A stretch of 15,659 bases of DNA from Clostridiales bacterium (GTDB lineage: Bacteria > Bacillota > Clostridia > Oscillospirales > Oscillospiraceae): contig JAHZEF010000042.1 in the NCBI GenBank assembly GCA_019422005.1, positions 507 through 16,165 of the forward strand, in the 5' to 3' direction. The translations under genes and the position numbers were made by a program. The notes under the pieces are model-generated. The model did not search any database, was not told where the DNA came from, and saw only the letters and a program-made list of their open reading frames with translations. Below, piece after piece: positions 1 through 7,173 of the stretch. The first letter of the stretch is position 1; every line of letters starts with the position of its first letter.

Positions 1-85
1 ACTCGATGCCGGAACAATTGATGCCGGCACGGAATACAAATCTGCCGATGCGGCCAAAGCCATTGATACCGATTTTGATAGACAT
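1..85 (-). CDS. gap: Glyceraldehyde-3-phosphate dehydrogenase, N-terminal fragment (runs off window)
   Basis: Only the first 28 codons are inside the window; the rest lies to the left. The visible protein begins MSIKIGINGFGRIGRFVFRA, the classic GAPDH N-terminus. Its GxNGFGRIGR segment is the first beta-alpha unit of the NAD-binding Rossmann fold. The family enzyme oxidises glyceraldehyde 3-phosphate to 1,3-bisphosphoglycerate in cytoplasmic glycolysis. The start codon at 83-85 is preceded by a GGAGGA ribosome-binding site (94-99, minus strand) with 8 nt spacing. A well-formed sigma-A-like promoter lies about 90 nt upstream (174-202). The catalytic cysteine region is not visible, so an NAD- or NADP-preferring form cannot be distinguished. 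Confidence 0.93.
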   Translation of the reverse strand, partial: MSIKIGINGFGRIGRFVFRAGINCSGIE

Positions 86-173
86 AAAAGATTTCCTCCA
101 ATTCGTTTTTACACTGGAAAAGACGACTTCTTCAGTGCTAAAAGTTTGCAAAGCCATACTTTTCTTTGTATTA

Positions 174-202
174 ATTATAGCTCATTTTGGTTCGCGTGTA
201 AA
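174..202 (-). promoter_or_regulatory. Sigma-A-like promoter for gap
   Basis: Read on the minus strand, a TTTACA -35 box (197-202) is followed after 17 nt by a perfect TATAAT -10 box (174-179). The expected start of transcription is near 167, giving a leader of roughly 80 nt before the gap start codon. Box quality, spacing and orientation all fit. No terminator-like structure is evident in the leader. Confidence 0.78.
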
Positions 203-335
203 GTACAAAACCGTATGTTATTTTTCATAAAACGCCCTGCTCTGCGCCGTTTTTCTTTGTGAACCTTGGGTGTTCTTCATATTTTTTTAATATTTTCGGC
301 CCGGGGCGGGACGGATGGAGGGCGGGGAAAGCGGC

Positions 336-362
336 GCCGGCGGCAGGGCGGAAGCCGCCGGC
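336..362. other. GC-rich hairpin island in the gap/xdh divergent intergenic region
   Basis: A perfect 9-bp inverted repeat, GCCGGCGGC (336-344) and GCCGCCGGC (354-362), flanks a 9-nt loop. A second small stem, GGCGC (364-368) with GCGCC (373-377), follows directly. Together they form a GC-rich island (about 297-378) inside otherwise AT-rich DNA. No T-tract follows on either strand, so it does not read as an ordinary terminator. It sits upstream of both divergent promoters. In the 86-537 gap between genes I see only the two promoters, this island and the dyad at 490-502. Confidence 0.5.
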
Positions 363-425
363 AGGCGCATGGGCGCCCGATTTCCGTTATTCTTTAGAAA
401 GATTGCCGGATTTTCTGCATTTTCC

Positions 426-454
426 TTGCGTTTTTTTGTGAAGCATAGTATAAT
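426..454 (+). promoter_or_regulatory. Sigma-A-like promoter for the fused xanthine dehydrogenase gene
   Basis: A TTGCGT -35-like box (426-431) is followed after 17 nt by a perfect TATAAT -10 box (449-454). Transcription would start near 461, leaving a leader of about 77 nt that contains the dyad at 490-502 and the ribosome-binding site at 523-530. The -35 box is a weak match (three of six), which would suit a promoter helped by an activator; that last point is inference. Confidence 0.65.
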
Positions 455-489
455 ATTTTTTAGGTAGGATAAAAAATTTTTAGCATATT

Positions 490-502
490 TTGCATATTGC
501 AA
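490..502. promoter_or_regulatory. Operator-like dyad in the xdh leader
   Basis: The sequence TTGCA-TAT-TGCAA is a perfect inverted repeat with a 3-nt centre, about 30-40 nt downstream of the predicted transcription start. An outer AGCA (482-485) and TGCT (505-508) nearly extend the dyad with a one-base offset, and GCATATT occurs twice as a direct repeat (483-489, 492-498). It could be a repressor site blocking elongation or a weak RNA hairpin. No regulator gene lies next to it in this window. Confidence 0.35.
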
Positions 503-522
503 TTTGCTGGCCGCTTACCACC

Positions 523-530
523 AGGGAGGA
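523..530 (+). promoter_or_regulatory. Ribosome-binding site that fixes the xdh start
   Basis: AGGGAGGA ends 7 nt before the ATG at 538. An in-frame upstream ATG at 490 has no such site and lies inside the TTGCA/TGCAA dyad region, so 538 is the supported start. Confidence 0.85.
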
Positions 531-537
531 AGTTCAT

Positions 538-3099
538 ATGGCAACGTTTTTTGTCAACGGCAAAGAAGTCACCGCTTCCCGCAACCAGAAGCTGATTCGT
601 TTTCTGCGCGACGACCTCCGCCTGACGTCCGTCAAGGACGGCTGCAGCGAGGGCGCCTGCGGTACCTGCACCGTCCTGATCGACGGCAAGCCCACCAAGG
701 CCTGCGTGCCCATGACCGATAAACTGGAGGGCAGGCAGGTGCTGACGGTGGAGGGCCTCACGCCCTTCGAACAGCGCGTCTACACCTATGCCTTCGGGGA
801 AGCCGGCGCGGTACAGTGCGGTTTCTGCATTCCGGGGATGGTCATGAGCGCCAAGGCGCTGCTGGACGTCAACCAGAACCCCACGGAGGAGGAAGCGGCC
901 TTTGCCATCCGCAACAATATCTGCCGCTGCACTGGATACGTGAAGATCATCCGCGCCATTATGCTGGCGGCGCAGTATCTGCGGGAGGGGTCGGTTCCCG
1001 ACGGGGGGCAGGAATGGCAGGTGGGCGGCCACGTTCACCGGCTGGATGTGGAAGAAAAAGTCCTGGGATACGGGCAGTATCCGGACGACGTCTATCTGGA
1101 AGGCATGATTCACGCCAGCGCGGTCCGCAGCCAGTATCCGCGGGCCCGCGTGACGGCGATCCATACGGAGAAGGCCAGGGCGCTGCCCGGCGTGGTCGGC
1201 GTGTTCACGGCGGAAGACGTGCCGGGAATCAACAAGGTGGGCCACCTGGTCAAGGACTGGGACACGATGATTGCCGTGGGGGATATTACGCACTATCTGG
1301 GAGACGCCATCTGTATTGTCGCCGCGGAGACGCCGGAGATCCTGGCGGAAGCCAAGGCGCTGGTGGAAGTGGAATACGAGGTGCTGGAGCCGGTCCGCTC
1401 TCCGGAAGAGGCCATGCAGCCTGACGCGCCGCTGGTGCACCGGTCCGGGAACCTGCTGGCGCACAAGCATATCCAGCGCGGCAATGCGGCGCTGGCCATC
1501 GCCCGCTCGGCCCATGTGCTGACGCAGCGGTTTTCCACCCCCTTCACCGAGCACGCCTTTCTGGAGCCGGAGTGCGCCGTGGCCTATCCGGACGGCGACG
1601 GCGTCATGATCCTGTCTTCCGACCAGGGCGTATACGACACGCAGCATGAAACCATGCGGATGCTGGGCCTGCCGCCGGAACTGGTGAAGGTCCGGAACAT
1701 GCTGGTGGGCGGCGGCTTCGGCGGCAAGGAGGACGTGTCGGTCCAGCACCATGCCGCGCTGGTGGCCTATCTCACAAAGCGGCCGGTGAAAGTCAAGCTG
1801 AGCCGCGCCGAGAGCATTCTGGTACATCCGAAACGCCATCCCATGGAGATGGAGTTTGCCGTCGGCTGCGATGAAAACGGGATCATCCAGGGCGTCGCCG
1901 CCAACATCATTGCGGATACCGGCGCCTATGCCTCTCTGGGAGGCCCGGTGCTGGAGCGCGCATGTACCCATGCGGCAGGGCCGTATAATTATCAGAATTT
2001 CCAGATTGACGGCTATGCGTACTATACCAACAACCCGCCGGCCGGCGCGTTCCGCGGCTTCGGCGTGACCCAGTCCTGCTTCGCCATTGAAAGCCTGCTC
2101 AACCGCATGGCCGATGTGGTGGGGATTTCTCCCTGGGAAATCCGGTGGCGCAACGCCATCCGCCCCGGGCAGGAACTGCCCAACGGCCAGATTGTGGATG
2201 AATCCACCGGCCTGGCGGAGACGCTTCTTGCAGTCAAACCCTATTACGACAGCGCAAAATATGTGGGGATTGCCTGCGCAATGAAGAATGCCGGCGTCGG
2301 CGTGGGCATCCCGGATACCGGACGGGTCCGGCTGGTGGTCCGCGATGGGAAGATCCATATTCACTCCGGCGCGTCCTGCATCGGCCAGGGGCTGGGGACT
2401 GTGCTGGTGCAGATGGTCTGCGAGGTGGCCGGCGTCCGGCGGGATCAGGTGGTCTACGAGCCGTCGGACACGTTCAACGCGCCGGATTCCGGTACGACTT
2501 CCGGCTCTAGGCAGACGCTGATCACCGGCGAAGCCTGCCAGCGGGCCTGCAGGGCTTTGAAAGAGGCGATGGACGGCCAGACGCTGGAGGCCCTGGAAGC
2601 CCTGGAAGGGCAGGAGTACTGGGGGCAGTATCTGGCCAAAACCGATCCGCTGGGCGCGGACGTCCCCAATCCCGTGAGCCATGTCGCCTACGGCTACGCC
2701 ACGCAGATCTGCATTTTGCAGGAGGACGGAAAGATTGATTCCATCGTTGCCGCCCATGACGTGGGCAAAGCGGTGAACCCCATCGCCTGCGAGGGGCAGA
2801 TTGAAGGCGGCGTCGTCATGTCCATGGGCTTTGCGCTGACGGAGCAATACCCGCTCACAGACTGTCGTCCGACCGCCAAGTTCGGAACGCTGGGGCTGTT
2901 CCGTGCCAATCAGATTCCCAGGGTGAAAGCCATAGTTGTGGAAAAGCCGGGGCTGAATCTGGCCAGCGGCGCCATCGGAATCGGTGAGATCACCTCGATC
3001 CCCACGGCTCCGGCCATTTCAGATGCGTATTTCCGCTATGACGGAGAATTCCGTACCAGCCTTCCGCTGGAGCATACGCCGTATTCCCGCAAGAAGTGA
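538..3099 (+). CDS. xdh: Fused [2Fe-2S]/molybdopterin xanthine dehydrogenase, selenium-dependent-type family
   Basis: An 853-residue cytoplasmic molybdenum hydroxylase, predicted to hydroxylate purines such as hypoxanthine or xanthine. Residues 1-150 are the two [2Fe-2S] domains: C36, C41, C44 and C56 form the plant-ferredoxin cluster, and C94, C97, C129 and C131 (QCGFC and CRCTG motifs) the second. From about 165 onward come the aldehyde oxidase/xanthine dehydrogenase Mo domains, with GGGFGGK (391-397), GQGLG (616-620) and the base-catalyst glutamate E817 in GIGEI. E425 and R506 match the purine-binding Glu and Arg of xanthine dehydrogenases. There is no FAD domain between the modules. Length, fusion order and the GIGEI/IPTAPAI ending match the family known from Enterococcus faecalis, whose activity needs labile selenium and SelD. 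No in-frame TGA is present, so no selenocysteine is encoded. Selenium dependence and exact substrate here are inference. Confidence 0.88.
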   Translation: MATFFVNGKEVTASRNQKLIRFLRDDLRLTSVKDGCSEGACGTCTVLIDGKPTKACVPMTDKLEGRQVLTVEGLTPFEQRVYTYAFGEAGAVQCGFCIPGMVMSAKALLDVNQNPTEEEAAFAIRNNICRCTGYVKIIRAIMLAAQYLREGSVPDGGQEWQVGGHVHRLDVEEKVLGYGQYPDDVYLEGMIHASAVRSQYPRARVTAIHTEKARALPGVVGVFTAEDVPGINKVGHLVKDWDTMIAVGDITHYLGDAICIVAAETPEILAEAKALVEVEYEVLEPVRSPEEAMQPDAPLVHRSGNLLAHKHIQRGNAALAIARSAHVLTQRFSTPFTEHAFLEPECAVAYPDGDGVMILSSDQGVYDTQHETMRMLGLPPELVKVRNMLVGGGFGGKEDVSVQHHAALVAYLTKRPVKVKLSRAESILVHPKRHPMEMEFAVGCDENGIIQGVAANIIADTGAYASLGGPVLERACTHAAGPYNYQNFQIDGYAYYTNNPPAGAFRGFGVTQSCFAIESLLNRMADVVGISPWEIRWRNAIRPGQELPNGQIVDESTGLAETLLAVKPYYDSAKYVGIACAMKNAGVGVGIPDTGRVRLVVRDGKIHIHSGASCIGQGLGTVLVQMVCEVAGVRRDQVVYEPSDTFNAPDSGTTSGSRQTLITGEACQRACRALKEAMDGQTLEALEALEGQEYWGQYLAKTDPLGADVPNPVSHVAYGYATQICILQEDGKIDSIVAAHDVGKAVNPIACEGQIEGGVVMSMGFALTEQYPLTDCRPTAKFGTLGLFRANQIPRVKAIVVEKPGLNLASGAIGIGEITSIPTAPAISDAYFRYDGEFRTSLPLEHTPYSRKK

Positions 3100-3120
3100 G
3101 GACGCCCGCGGCGGATGCGG

Positions 3121-3717
3121 TCAGGTCGCGTGCTGTCGGAGCGTCTGCAGCGCCTCGGGCGTATCCACGTCTGTCAGCTCCTCCCGGGGGATTTCCACCA
3201 GTTCCAGACGGTCGGGATGGGCGCGGATGACGGTGTTGCCGCCGCAGTCCTCCTTCAGGGCCAGCAGCTCTTCGTAAAAATCCGGCGGAAAGATACACGG
3301 ATTGCCGCGCTTCCCGTTGTGGGCCGCGCCCACAATTTTCGACGGATGCGCAAGCCAGTGCTGTACGACGCGGGCGACGGAATCCCGGGAGAGAAGCGGC
3401 TGGTCGGACACCAGATACAGGATCCCGTCGCAGCTGCGCAGCGCTTCGGTCCCGATGCGGATGGTGTGGCTGATGCCCCAGTCCGGATGCCGGTTGCGCA
3501 GGGCCAGAAATCCGCGGCCGCTTGCCAGCCGCTCCACCTCGGGGTACTGTGTCACCACGGCTACCCGGGAGAACAGCGCCGTCGGAACAGCGTCCAGCGC
3601 ATGCTCGATCAGCGGCCTGCCGTCCAGCTTCGCCGCCAGCTTGTTTTCTCCGAACCGGCGCGCGTTCCCCGCGGCCATTACCACGCAGCCCAGATTGGGC
3701 GGCTGCCTTCTTTCCAT
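3121..3717 (-). CDS. mocA: Molybdenum cofactor cytidylyltransferase, MocA/YgfJ family
   Basis: A 198-residue nucleotidyltransferase-fold protein expected to join CMP from CTP to molybdopterin, making the dinucleotide cofactor used by xanthine dehydrogenase-type enzymes. The N-terminal nucleotide loop reads VVMAAGNARRFGENK (12-26), with AAG rather than the LAGG seen in GTP-using MobA. DQP (105-107), RGNP (137-140) and a late DVDTPE motif (183-188) fit the MocA/YgfJ pattern. The start at 3717 is chosen over one 9 codons upstream because GGAGGG (3724-3729) lies 6 nt before it. It converges on the fused xdh gene with only 21 nt between stops and diverges from xdhA, so it probably serves both enzymes. 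E. coli places ygfJ/mocA near its own xanthine dehydrogenase-like genes. CTP use is inferred, not proven. Confidence 0.85.
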   Translation of the reverse strand: MERRQPPNLGCVVMAAGNARRFGENKLAAKLDGRPLIEHALDAVPTALFSRVAVVTQYPEVERLASGRGFLALRNRHPDWGISHTIRIGTEALRSCDGILYLVSDQPLLSRDSVARVVQHWLAHPSKIVGAAHNGKRGNPCIFPPDFYEELLALKEDCGGNTVIRAHPDRLELVEIPREELTDVDTPEALQTLRQHAT

Positions 3718-3723
3718 CAGAAT

Positions 3724-3729
3724 CCCTCC
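3724..3729 (-). promoter_or_regulatory. Ribosome-binding site deciding the mocA start
   Basis: GGAGGG on the minus strand is 6 nt upstream of the ATG at 3717. The upstream in-frame ATG at 3744 overlaps the predicted -10 box and would lie upstream of the predicted transcript start, so it cannot be the initiation codon if that promoter is used. Confidence 0.75.
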
Positions 3730-3742
3730 AGTTCTTCCCAAC

Positions 3743-3772
3743 ATTGTACCGCCTATAGTGTGCCCAGGTCAA
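3743..3772 (-). promoter_or_regulatory. Sigma-A-like promoter for mocA
   Basis: On the minus strand, TTGACC (3767-3772) and TACAAT (3743-3748) are separated by 18 nt. The predicted start near 3736 leaves a leader of about 20 nt that just includes the ribosome-binding site. The promoter faces away from that of xdhABC, so mocA appears independently transcribed. Confidence 0.68.
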
Positions 3773-3849
3773 GACGGGTTATTCTCCGGCCCCGGGCAGG
3801 CGCCGGTGCGGGGCAGGACGATATTCTTGAAATAGAAGCACGCCTGGGC

Positions 3850-3878
3850 TTTCCGGCGCGGAGCGGGTGTGTTATAAT
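3850..3878 (+). promoter_or_regulatory. Extended -10 promoter for xdhABC
   Basis: A perfect TATAAT (3873-3878) is preceded immediately by TGT (3870-3872), an extended -10 element. The -35 position (3850-3855, TTTCCG) is poor, as is common for extended -10 promoters. Transcription would begin near 3885, giving a leader of about 95 nt. Upstream, GGGCAGG occurs twice (3794-3800 and 3811-3817, 17 bp apart), and GCCCCG (3789-3794) can pair with CGGGGC (3809-3814). These could be activator sites, but nothing here identifies the regulator. Confidence 0.65.
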
Positions 3879-3943
3879 ACAAGCATACAATTTGAATCCA
3901 ACGTTACAGTTTGTCCCTGAAAAAACAGTAGTGAAACGGAACG

Positions 3944-3963
3944 CCTCTCCGGCTCCGGAGAGG
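3944..3963 (+). promoter_or_regulatory. Strong hairpin in the xdhABC leader, abutting the ribosome-binding site
   Basis: CCTCTCCGG (3944-3952) and CCGGAGAGG (3955-3963) form a perfect GC-rich inverted repeat ending 2 nt before the GAGGAGG ribosome-binding site (3966-3972). The 5' arm segment GCCTC (3943-3947) can instead pair with GAGGC (3969-3973), which overlaps the ribosome-binding site, so two exclusive structures are possible. Just upstream, three nested short pairings (CGTT/AACG, GTTT/AAAC, CTG/CAG between 3902 and 3943) could extend the fold. I do not recognise a known riboswitch class. Confidence 0.5.
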
Positions 3964-3980
3964 AAGAGGAGGCCTGCAAT

Positions 3981-6275
3981 ATGAGCAAAGTTGGAATCAG
4001 CGAAATCCGGGTGGACGCTTACGACAAAGCCTCTGGGCGGACAAAGTATTATGAGGACAGAATGCCCGCCGGGGCCCTCTATATGCGCGTGAAGCATTCC
4101 ACCATCGCCCATGGGTTCGTCAAGTCCGTTGATACTTCGGCGGCGGAGGCGATCGACGGCGTGGTCAAGGTGCTGACCTGCTTCGATGTGCCGGAAATCG
4201 ACTTCCCCACGGCCGGCCATCCCTGGTCGATGGATCCCGGACACCAGGATGTGGCGGACAGACGGCTTTTGAACCGCCACGTGCGCTATTACGGCGATGA
4301 TGTGGCCGTGGTCATTGCGGAGAATGAAATTGCTGCGGTGCAGGGCGTCCGGGCGCTGCAGGTGGAGTATGAGGAGCTGCCCTTTGTGCTGGATGTGCAG
4401 AAGGCCCTGGCGCCGGAAGCGCCGCAGATTCATGAGACGGCGCCGGGCAATGTCCTGAAGCATACCGAGATCCGCAAGGGAAACTATGCAGAAGTGATTC
4501 AGGAACCGGGCCTGATCAAGGTGGAGGGCTGGTACGACACCCCCACCGTCCAGCACTGCCACATAGAGAACCACGGCTGCTATGCATACGAGGAGGGCGG
4601 AAGGGTTGTGGTGGTTTCCTCCACACAGATCCCCCACATCATCCGGCGCGTGGTAGGCCAGGCGCTGGGACGCCCCTGGGGCGACGTCCGGATTATCAAG
4701 CCCTACATAGGCGGCGGCTTTGGAAACAAACAGGACGCGCTGTATGAGCCCCTCTGCGCCTGGTGCTCCACCCAGGTGGGCGGCCGCTGTGTGCGGATGG
4801 ACTGCAGCCGGGAAGAGACCTTTGTTTCCAACCGTGTGCGCCACGCCATCCGGTTCCATATCATCACATGGCTCCGCAAGGATGGCAGCATTGCGGCGCG
4901 GAAGCTGGAATGCTTCTCCAACCAGGGAGCCTATGCATCCCACGGCCATGCCATTGCGGCCAAGGCGATGGGTTCCTTCCCCCAGATTTATCCCTGCGAG
5001 AATTTTGAAGGCGATGCCTATACGGTTTATACGAACCGTCCGACTGCCGGCGCCATGCGCGGCTACGGCATGCCGCAGGCCTCCTTTGCCGACGATGCCA
5101 ACATTGACGATTGCGCGCGGGCGGTCGGCATGGATCCGCTGGAGTACCGGATGCGGTATATCATGCCCAAGGGGTTTGAGGACGGCTTCAGCAAAAATGT
5201 CAACTACTATGATTCCTACCGGGAGTGCCTGGAAAAGGGCAAGCAATATATCGATTATGACCGCAAGGTTCGGGAGTACGCCAACGACAAAGGGCCCATC
5301 CGCCGCGGCATCGGCGTGGCGGCGTTTTGGTACAACACGGCGGTTTATCCCATTGCGCTGGAGACCTCGTCCAACCGGATGCTGCTGAATCTGGACGGGA
5401 CGGTGACCATGCAGTGCGGCGAGACTGAAATCGGCCAGGGAGCCGATACGGCCTATTCGCAGATGGCTGCAGAGGTGGTCGGGCTGAAAAGCTACCGGGA
5501 TGTCCATGTGGTGTCCTGCCAGGATACCGACATTACTCCCGCCGGACTGGGCGCCTACGCGTCCCGGCAGACCTATGTGGCCGGCTTCTCCATCCGCCAG
5601 ACCGGCGAGCTGCTGAAGGAACGGATTTTGGACTATGCCTCCAAGCTCACTCGTCAGCCCGCCTATAACATGGAGATTGAGGATGGCGTTATCCTCCGCA
5701 AGGCGGACAAAAAGGTTTTGATGACGCTTTCGGAGCTGGCCATGCAGGCGCAGTATAACCCGGCCGACAGCCAGCATATTACGGCGGAGACCACGTTTAC
5801 CATCCGCAACAACGCCTATTCCTTCGGGTGCACCTTTGCAGAAGTGGAAGTGGACATTCCCATGTGCAAGGTCAGGGTGACCAACATTCTCAATGTGCAC
5901 GACTGCGGAAAGCTGATCAACCCTGCGCTTGCGGAAGCGCAGGTTCACGGCGGCGTTTCCATGGCCATCGGCTATGGGCTCAGCGAGCAGCTGCTCTTCG
6001 ATGAAAAGACGGGCAGGCCGCTGAATAACAATCTGCTGGATTATAAGCTTCCCACCATTCTGGACCATCCGGATCTGCAGGCGCAGTTTATTGAGAACCC
6101 CGAGCCCACGCAGCCGTTTGGCACCAAGGCGCTGGGTGAGCCGCCGGCCTGTTCCGGTGCGCCGGCCATTCGCAATGCGATTTTGAATGCCACAGGGGTG
6201 GCGGTAAACTGTGCGCCGGTGACGCCTCACGTCCTTTACCGCAAGTTTAAAGAAGCCGGACTCATCCGGGACTGA
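3981..6275 (+). CDS. xdhA: Xanthine dehydrogenase molybdenum-binding subunit XdhA
   Basis: A 764-residue Mo-domain-only subunit of the xanthine dehydrogenase family, similar in size to E. coli XdhA (about 750). It carries GGGFGNK (244-250), GQGAD (485-489) and the catalytic glutamate E720 in KALGEPP. E278/E279 (SREE) and R360 (GAMRGYG) correspond to the purine-contacting Glu and Arg of xanthine dehydrogenases, favouring a purine substrate over an aldehyde or CO. No Fe-S or FAD module is present; those are supplied by the next two genes, in the same A-B-C order as E. coli ygeSTU. The start at 3981 has GAGGAGG (3966-3972) 8 nt upstream. It is the first gene of the operon, with 16 nt to xdhB. 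A different N-heterocycle substrate, such as nicotinate or a modified purine, cannot be excluded. Confidence 0.9.
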   Translation: MSKVGISEIRVDAYDKASGRTKYYEDRMPAGALYMRVKHSTIAHGFVKSVDTSAAEAIDGVVKVLTCFDVPEIDFPTAGHPWSMDPGHQDVADRRLLNRHVRYYGDDVAVVIAENEIAAVQGVRALQVEYEELPFVLDVQKALAPEAPQIHETAPGNVLKHTEIRKGNYAEVIQEPGLIKVEGWYDTPTVQHCHIENHGCYAYEEGGRVVVVSSTQIPHIIRRVVGQALGRPWGDVRIIKPYIGGGFGNKQDALYEPLCAWCSTQVGGRCVRMDCSREETFVSNRVRHAIRFHIITWLRKDGSIAARKLECFSNQGAYASHGHAIAAKAMGSFPQIYPCENFEGDAYTVYTNRPTAGAMRGYGMPQASFADDANIDDCARAVGMDPLEYRMRYIMPKGFEDGFSKNVNYYDSYRECLEKGKQYIDYDRKVREYANDKGPIRRGIGVAAFWYNTAVYPIALETSSNRMLLNLDGTVTMQCGETEIGQGADTAYSQMAAEVVGLKSYRDVHVVSCQDTDITPAGLGAYASRQTYVAGFSIRQTGELLKERILDYASKLTRQPAYNMEIEDGVILRKADKKVLMTLSELAMQAQYNPADSQHITAETTFTIRNNAYSFGCTFAEVEVDIPMCKVRVTNILNVHDCGKLINPALAEAQVHGGVSMAIGYGLSEQLLFDEKTGRPLNNNLLDYKLPTILDHPDLQAQFIENPEPTQPFGTKALGEPPACSGAPAIRNAILNATGVAVNCAPVTPHVLYRKFKEAGLIRD

Positions 6276-6291
6276 GAGGAGGCAGAACAAG

Positions 6292-7173
6292 ATGTACGAT
6301 ATGAAGGCTTTATACGAAGCGGAAAGTGTGCAGGATGCAGTTGCGCTCCGCCTGGCACACCCGGAGGCCCAGATCATCGCCGGCGGCTCCGATGTATTGG
6401 TGCAGATGCGGGAGGGAAAGCGCGCCGGCAAGGAACTGATCAGCATCTACGGCCTGGACGAGCTGCGCGGCGTTGCGCTGGAAGAGGACGGCACGCTGCG
6501 GATCGGCAGCCTCACCAGTTTTTCCCATATCACCCGCGATCCGCTGATCCAGCGCTGTATCAACGTTTTGGGGGAGGCAGTGGATCAGGTGGGCGGCCCG
6601 CAGATCCGGAATATTGGGACCATCGGCGGGAACACCTGCAACGGCGTCACTTCCGCCGACTCGGCCTCCACGCTGTTTGCCTGGGACGCAATTGTGGAGC
6701 TGACGGGCCCGGAGGGAATCCGGCGCCTGCCGATATCCGACTTCTATATCCGGGCGGGGCAGGTGGACATCCGGGCGGGAGAGTTGCAGACAGCGATCCT
6801 GATCCCCAAAGAGAGTTATGAAAACACCTTCGGGCACTATATCAAGTACGCCATGCGCAATGCAATGGACATTGCGACGCTGGGTACTTCCGTAAACGTT
6901 CGGCTCAGCGCCGACAAGCGGACGGTGGAGCGTGCGCGCGTGGCGTTTGGCGTGGCCGGACCGGTGCCCATGCGTGCGCCTTCTGCGGAGGCTGTGGCAA
7001 ACGGCCAGCCCCTGAGCGCGGATTTGGCAGAGCGGTTTGCCAGCGCGGTGCAGGAGGACATCAATCCCCGGGATTCCTGGCGTGCGGCCCGGGACTTCCG
7101 GATGCATATTGCGGTCGAGAGCGCCAAACGGGCGTTTCTGGAGTCGGTGAAGCTGGCAGGAGGTGTGCTGTGA
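6292..7173 (+). CDS. xdhB: Xanthine dehydrogenase FAD-binding subunit XdhB
   Basis: A 293-residue FAD subunit that would pass electrons from the Fe-S clusters to NAD(+) or another acceptor; E. coli XdhB is almost the same length. The PCMH-type FAD fold is shown by IIAGGSDVLVQM (28-39) and NIGTIGGNTCNG (107-118), the two flavin diphosphate-binding loops, followed by the family's C-terminal domain from about 175. The ribosome-binding site GAGGAGG (6276-6282) starts directly after the xdhA stop codon. The stop overlaps the xdhC start by one base (TGATG), suggesting translational coupling. It is the only FAD subunit visible for the two Mo enzymes in the window. Confidence 0.9.
   Translation: MYDMKALYEAESVQDAVALRLAHPEAQIIAGGSDVLVQMREGKRAGKELISIYGLDELRGVALEEDGTLRIGSLTSFSHITRDPLIQRCINVLGEAVDQVGGPQIRNIGTIGGNTCNGVTSADSASTLFAWDAIVELTGPEGIRRLPISDFYIRAGQVDIRAGELQTAILIPKESYENTFGHYIKYAMRNAMDIATLGTSVNVRLSADKRTVERARVAFGVAGPVPMRAPSAEAVANGQPLSADLAERFASAVQEDINPRDSWRAARDFRMHIAVESAKRAFLESVKLAGGVL

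Noticed and set aside
259..502. Small open frames in the gap/xdh intergenic region
   Set aside because: No ribosome-binding site, no conserved-looking protein features, and they cover promoter elements and the GC-rich hairpin.
460..2847. A 795-codon open frame antisense to the fused xdh gene
   Set aside because: It mirrors a gene with unmistakable family motifs, its translation has no recognisable domain and looks like GC-rich codon shadow.
538..3099. Selenocysteine in the fused xanthine dehydrogenase
   Set aside because: The frame is open without any internal TGA, and in this family selenium is a labile cofactor ligand, not an encoded residue.
3753..6446. An 897-codon open frame antisense to xdhA
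   Set aside because: It is longer than the real gene but lacks any domain, runs through the mocA and xdhA promoter region, and is explained by codon bias on the opposite strand.
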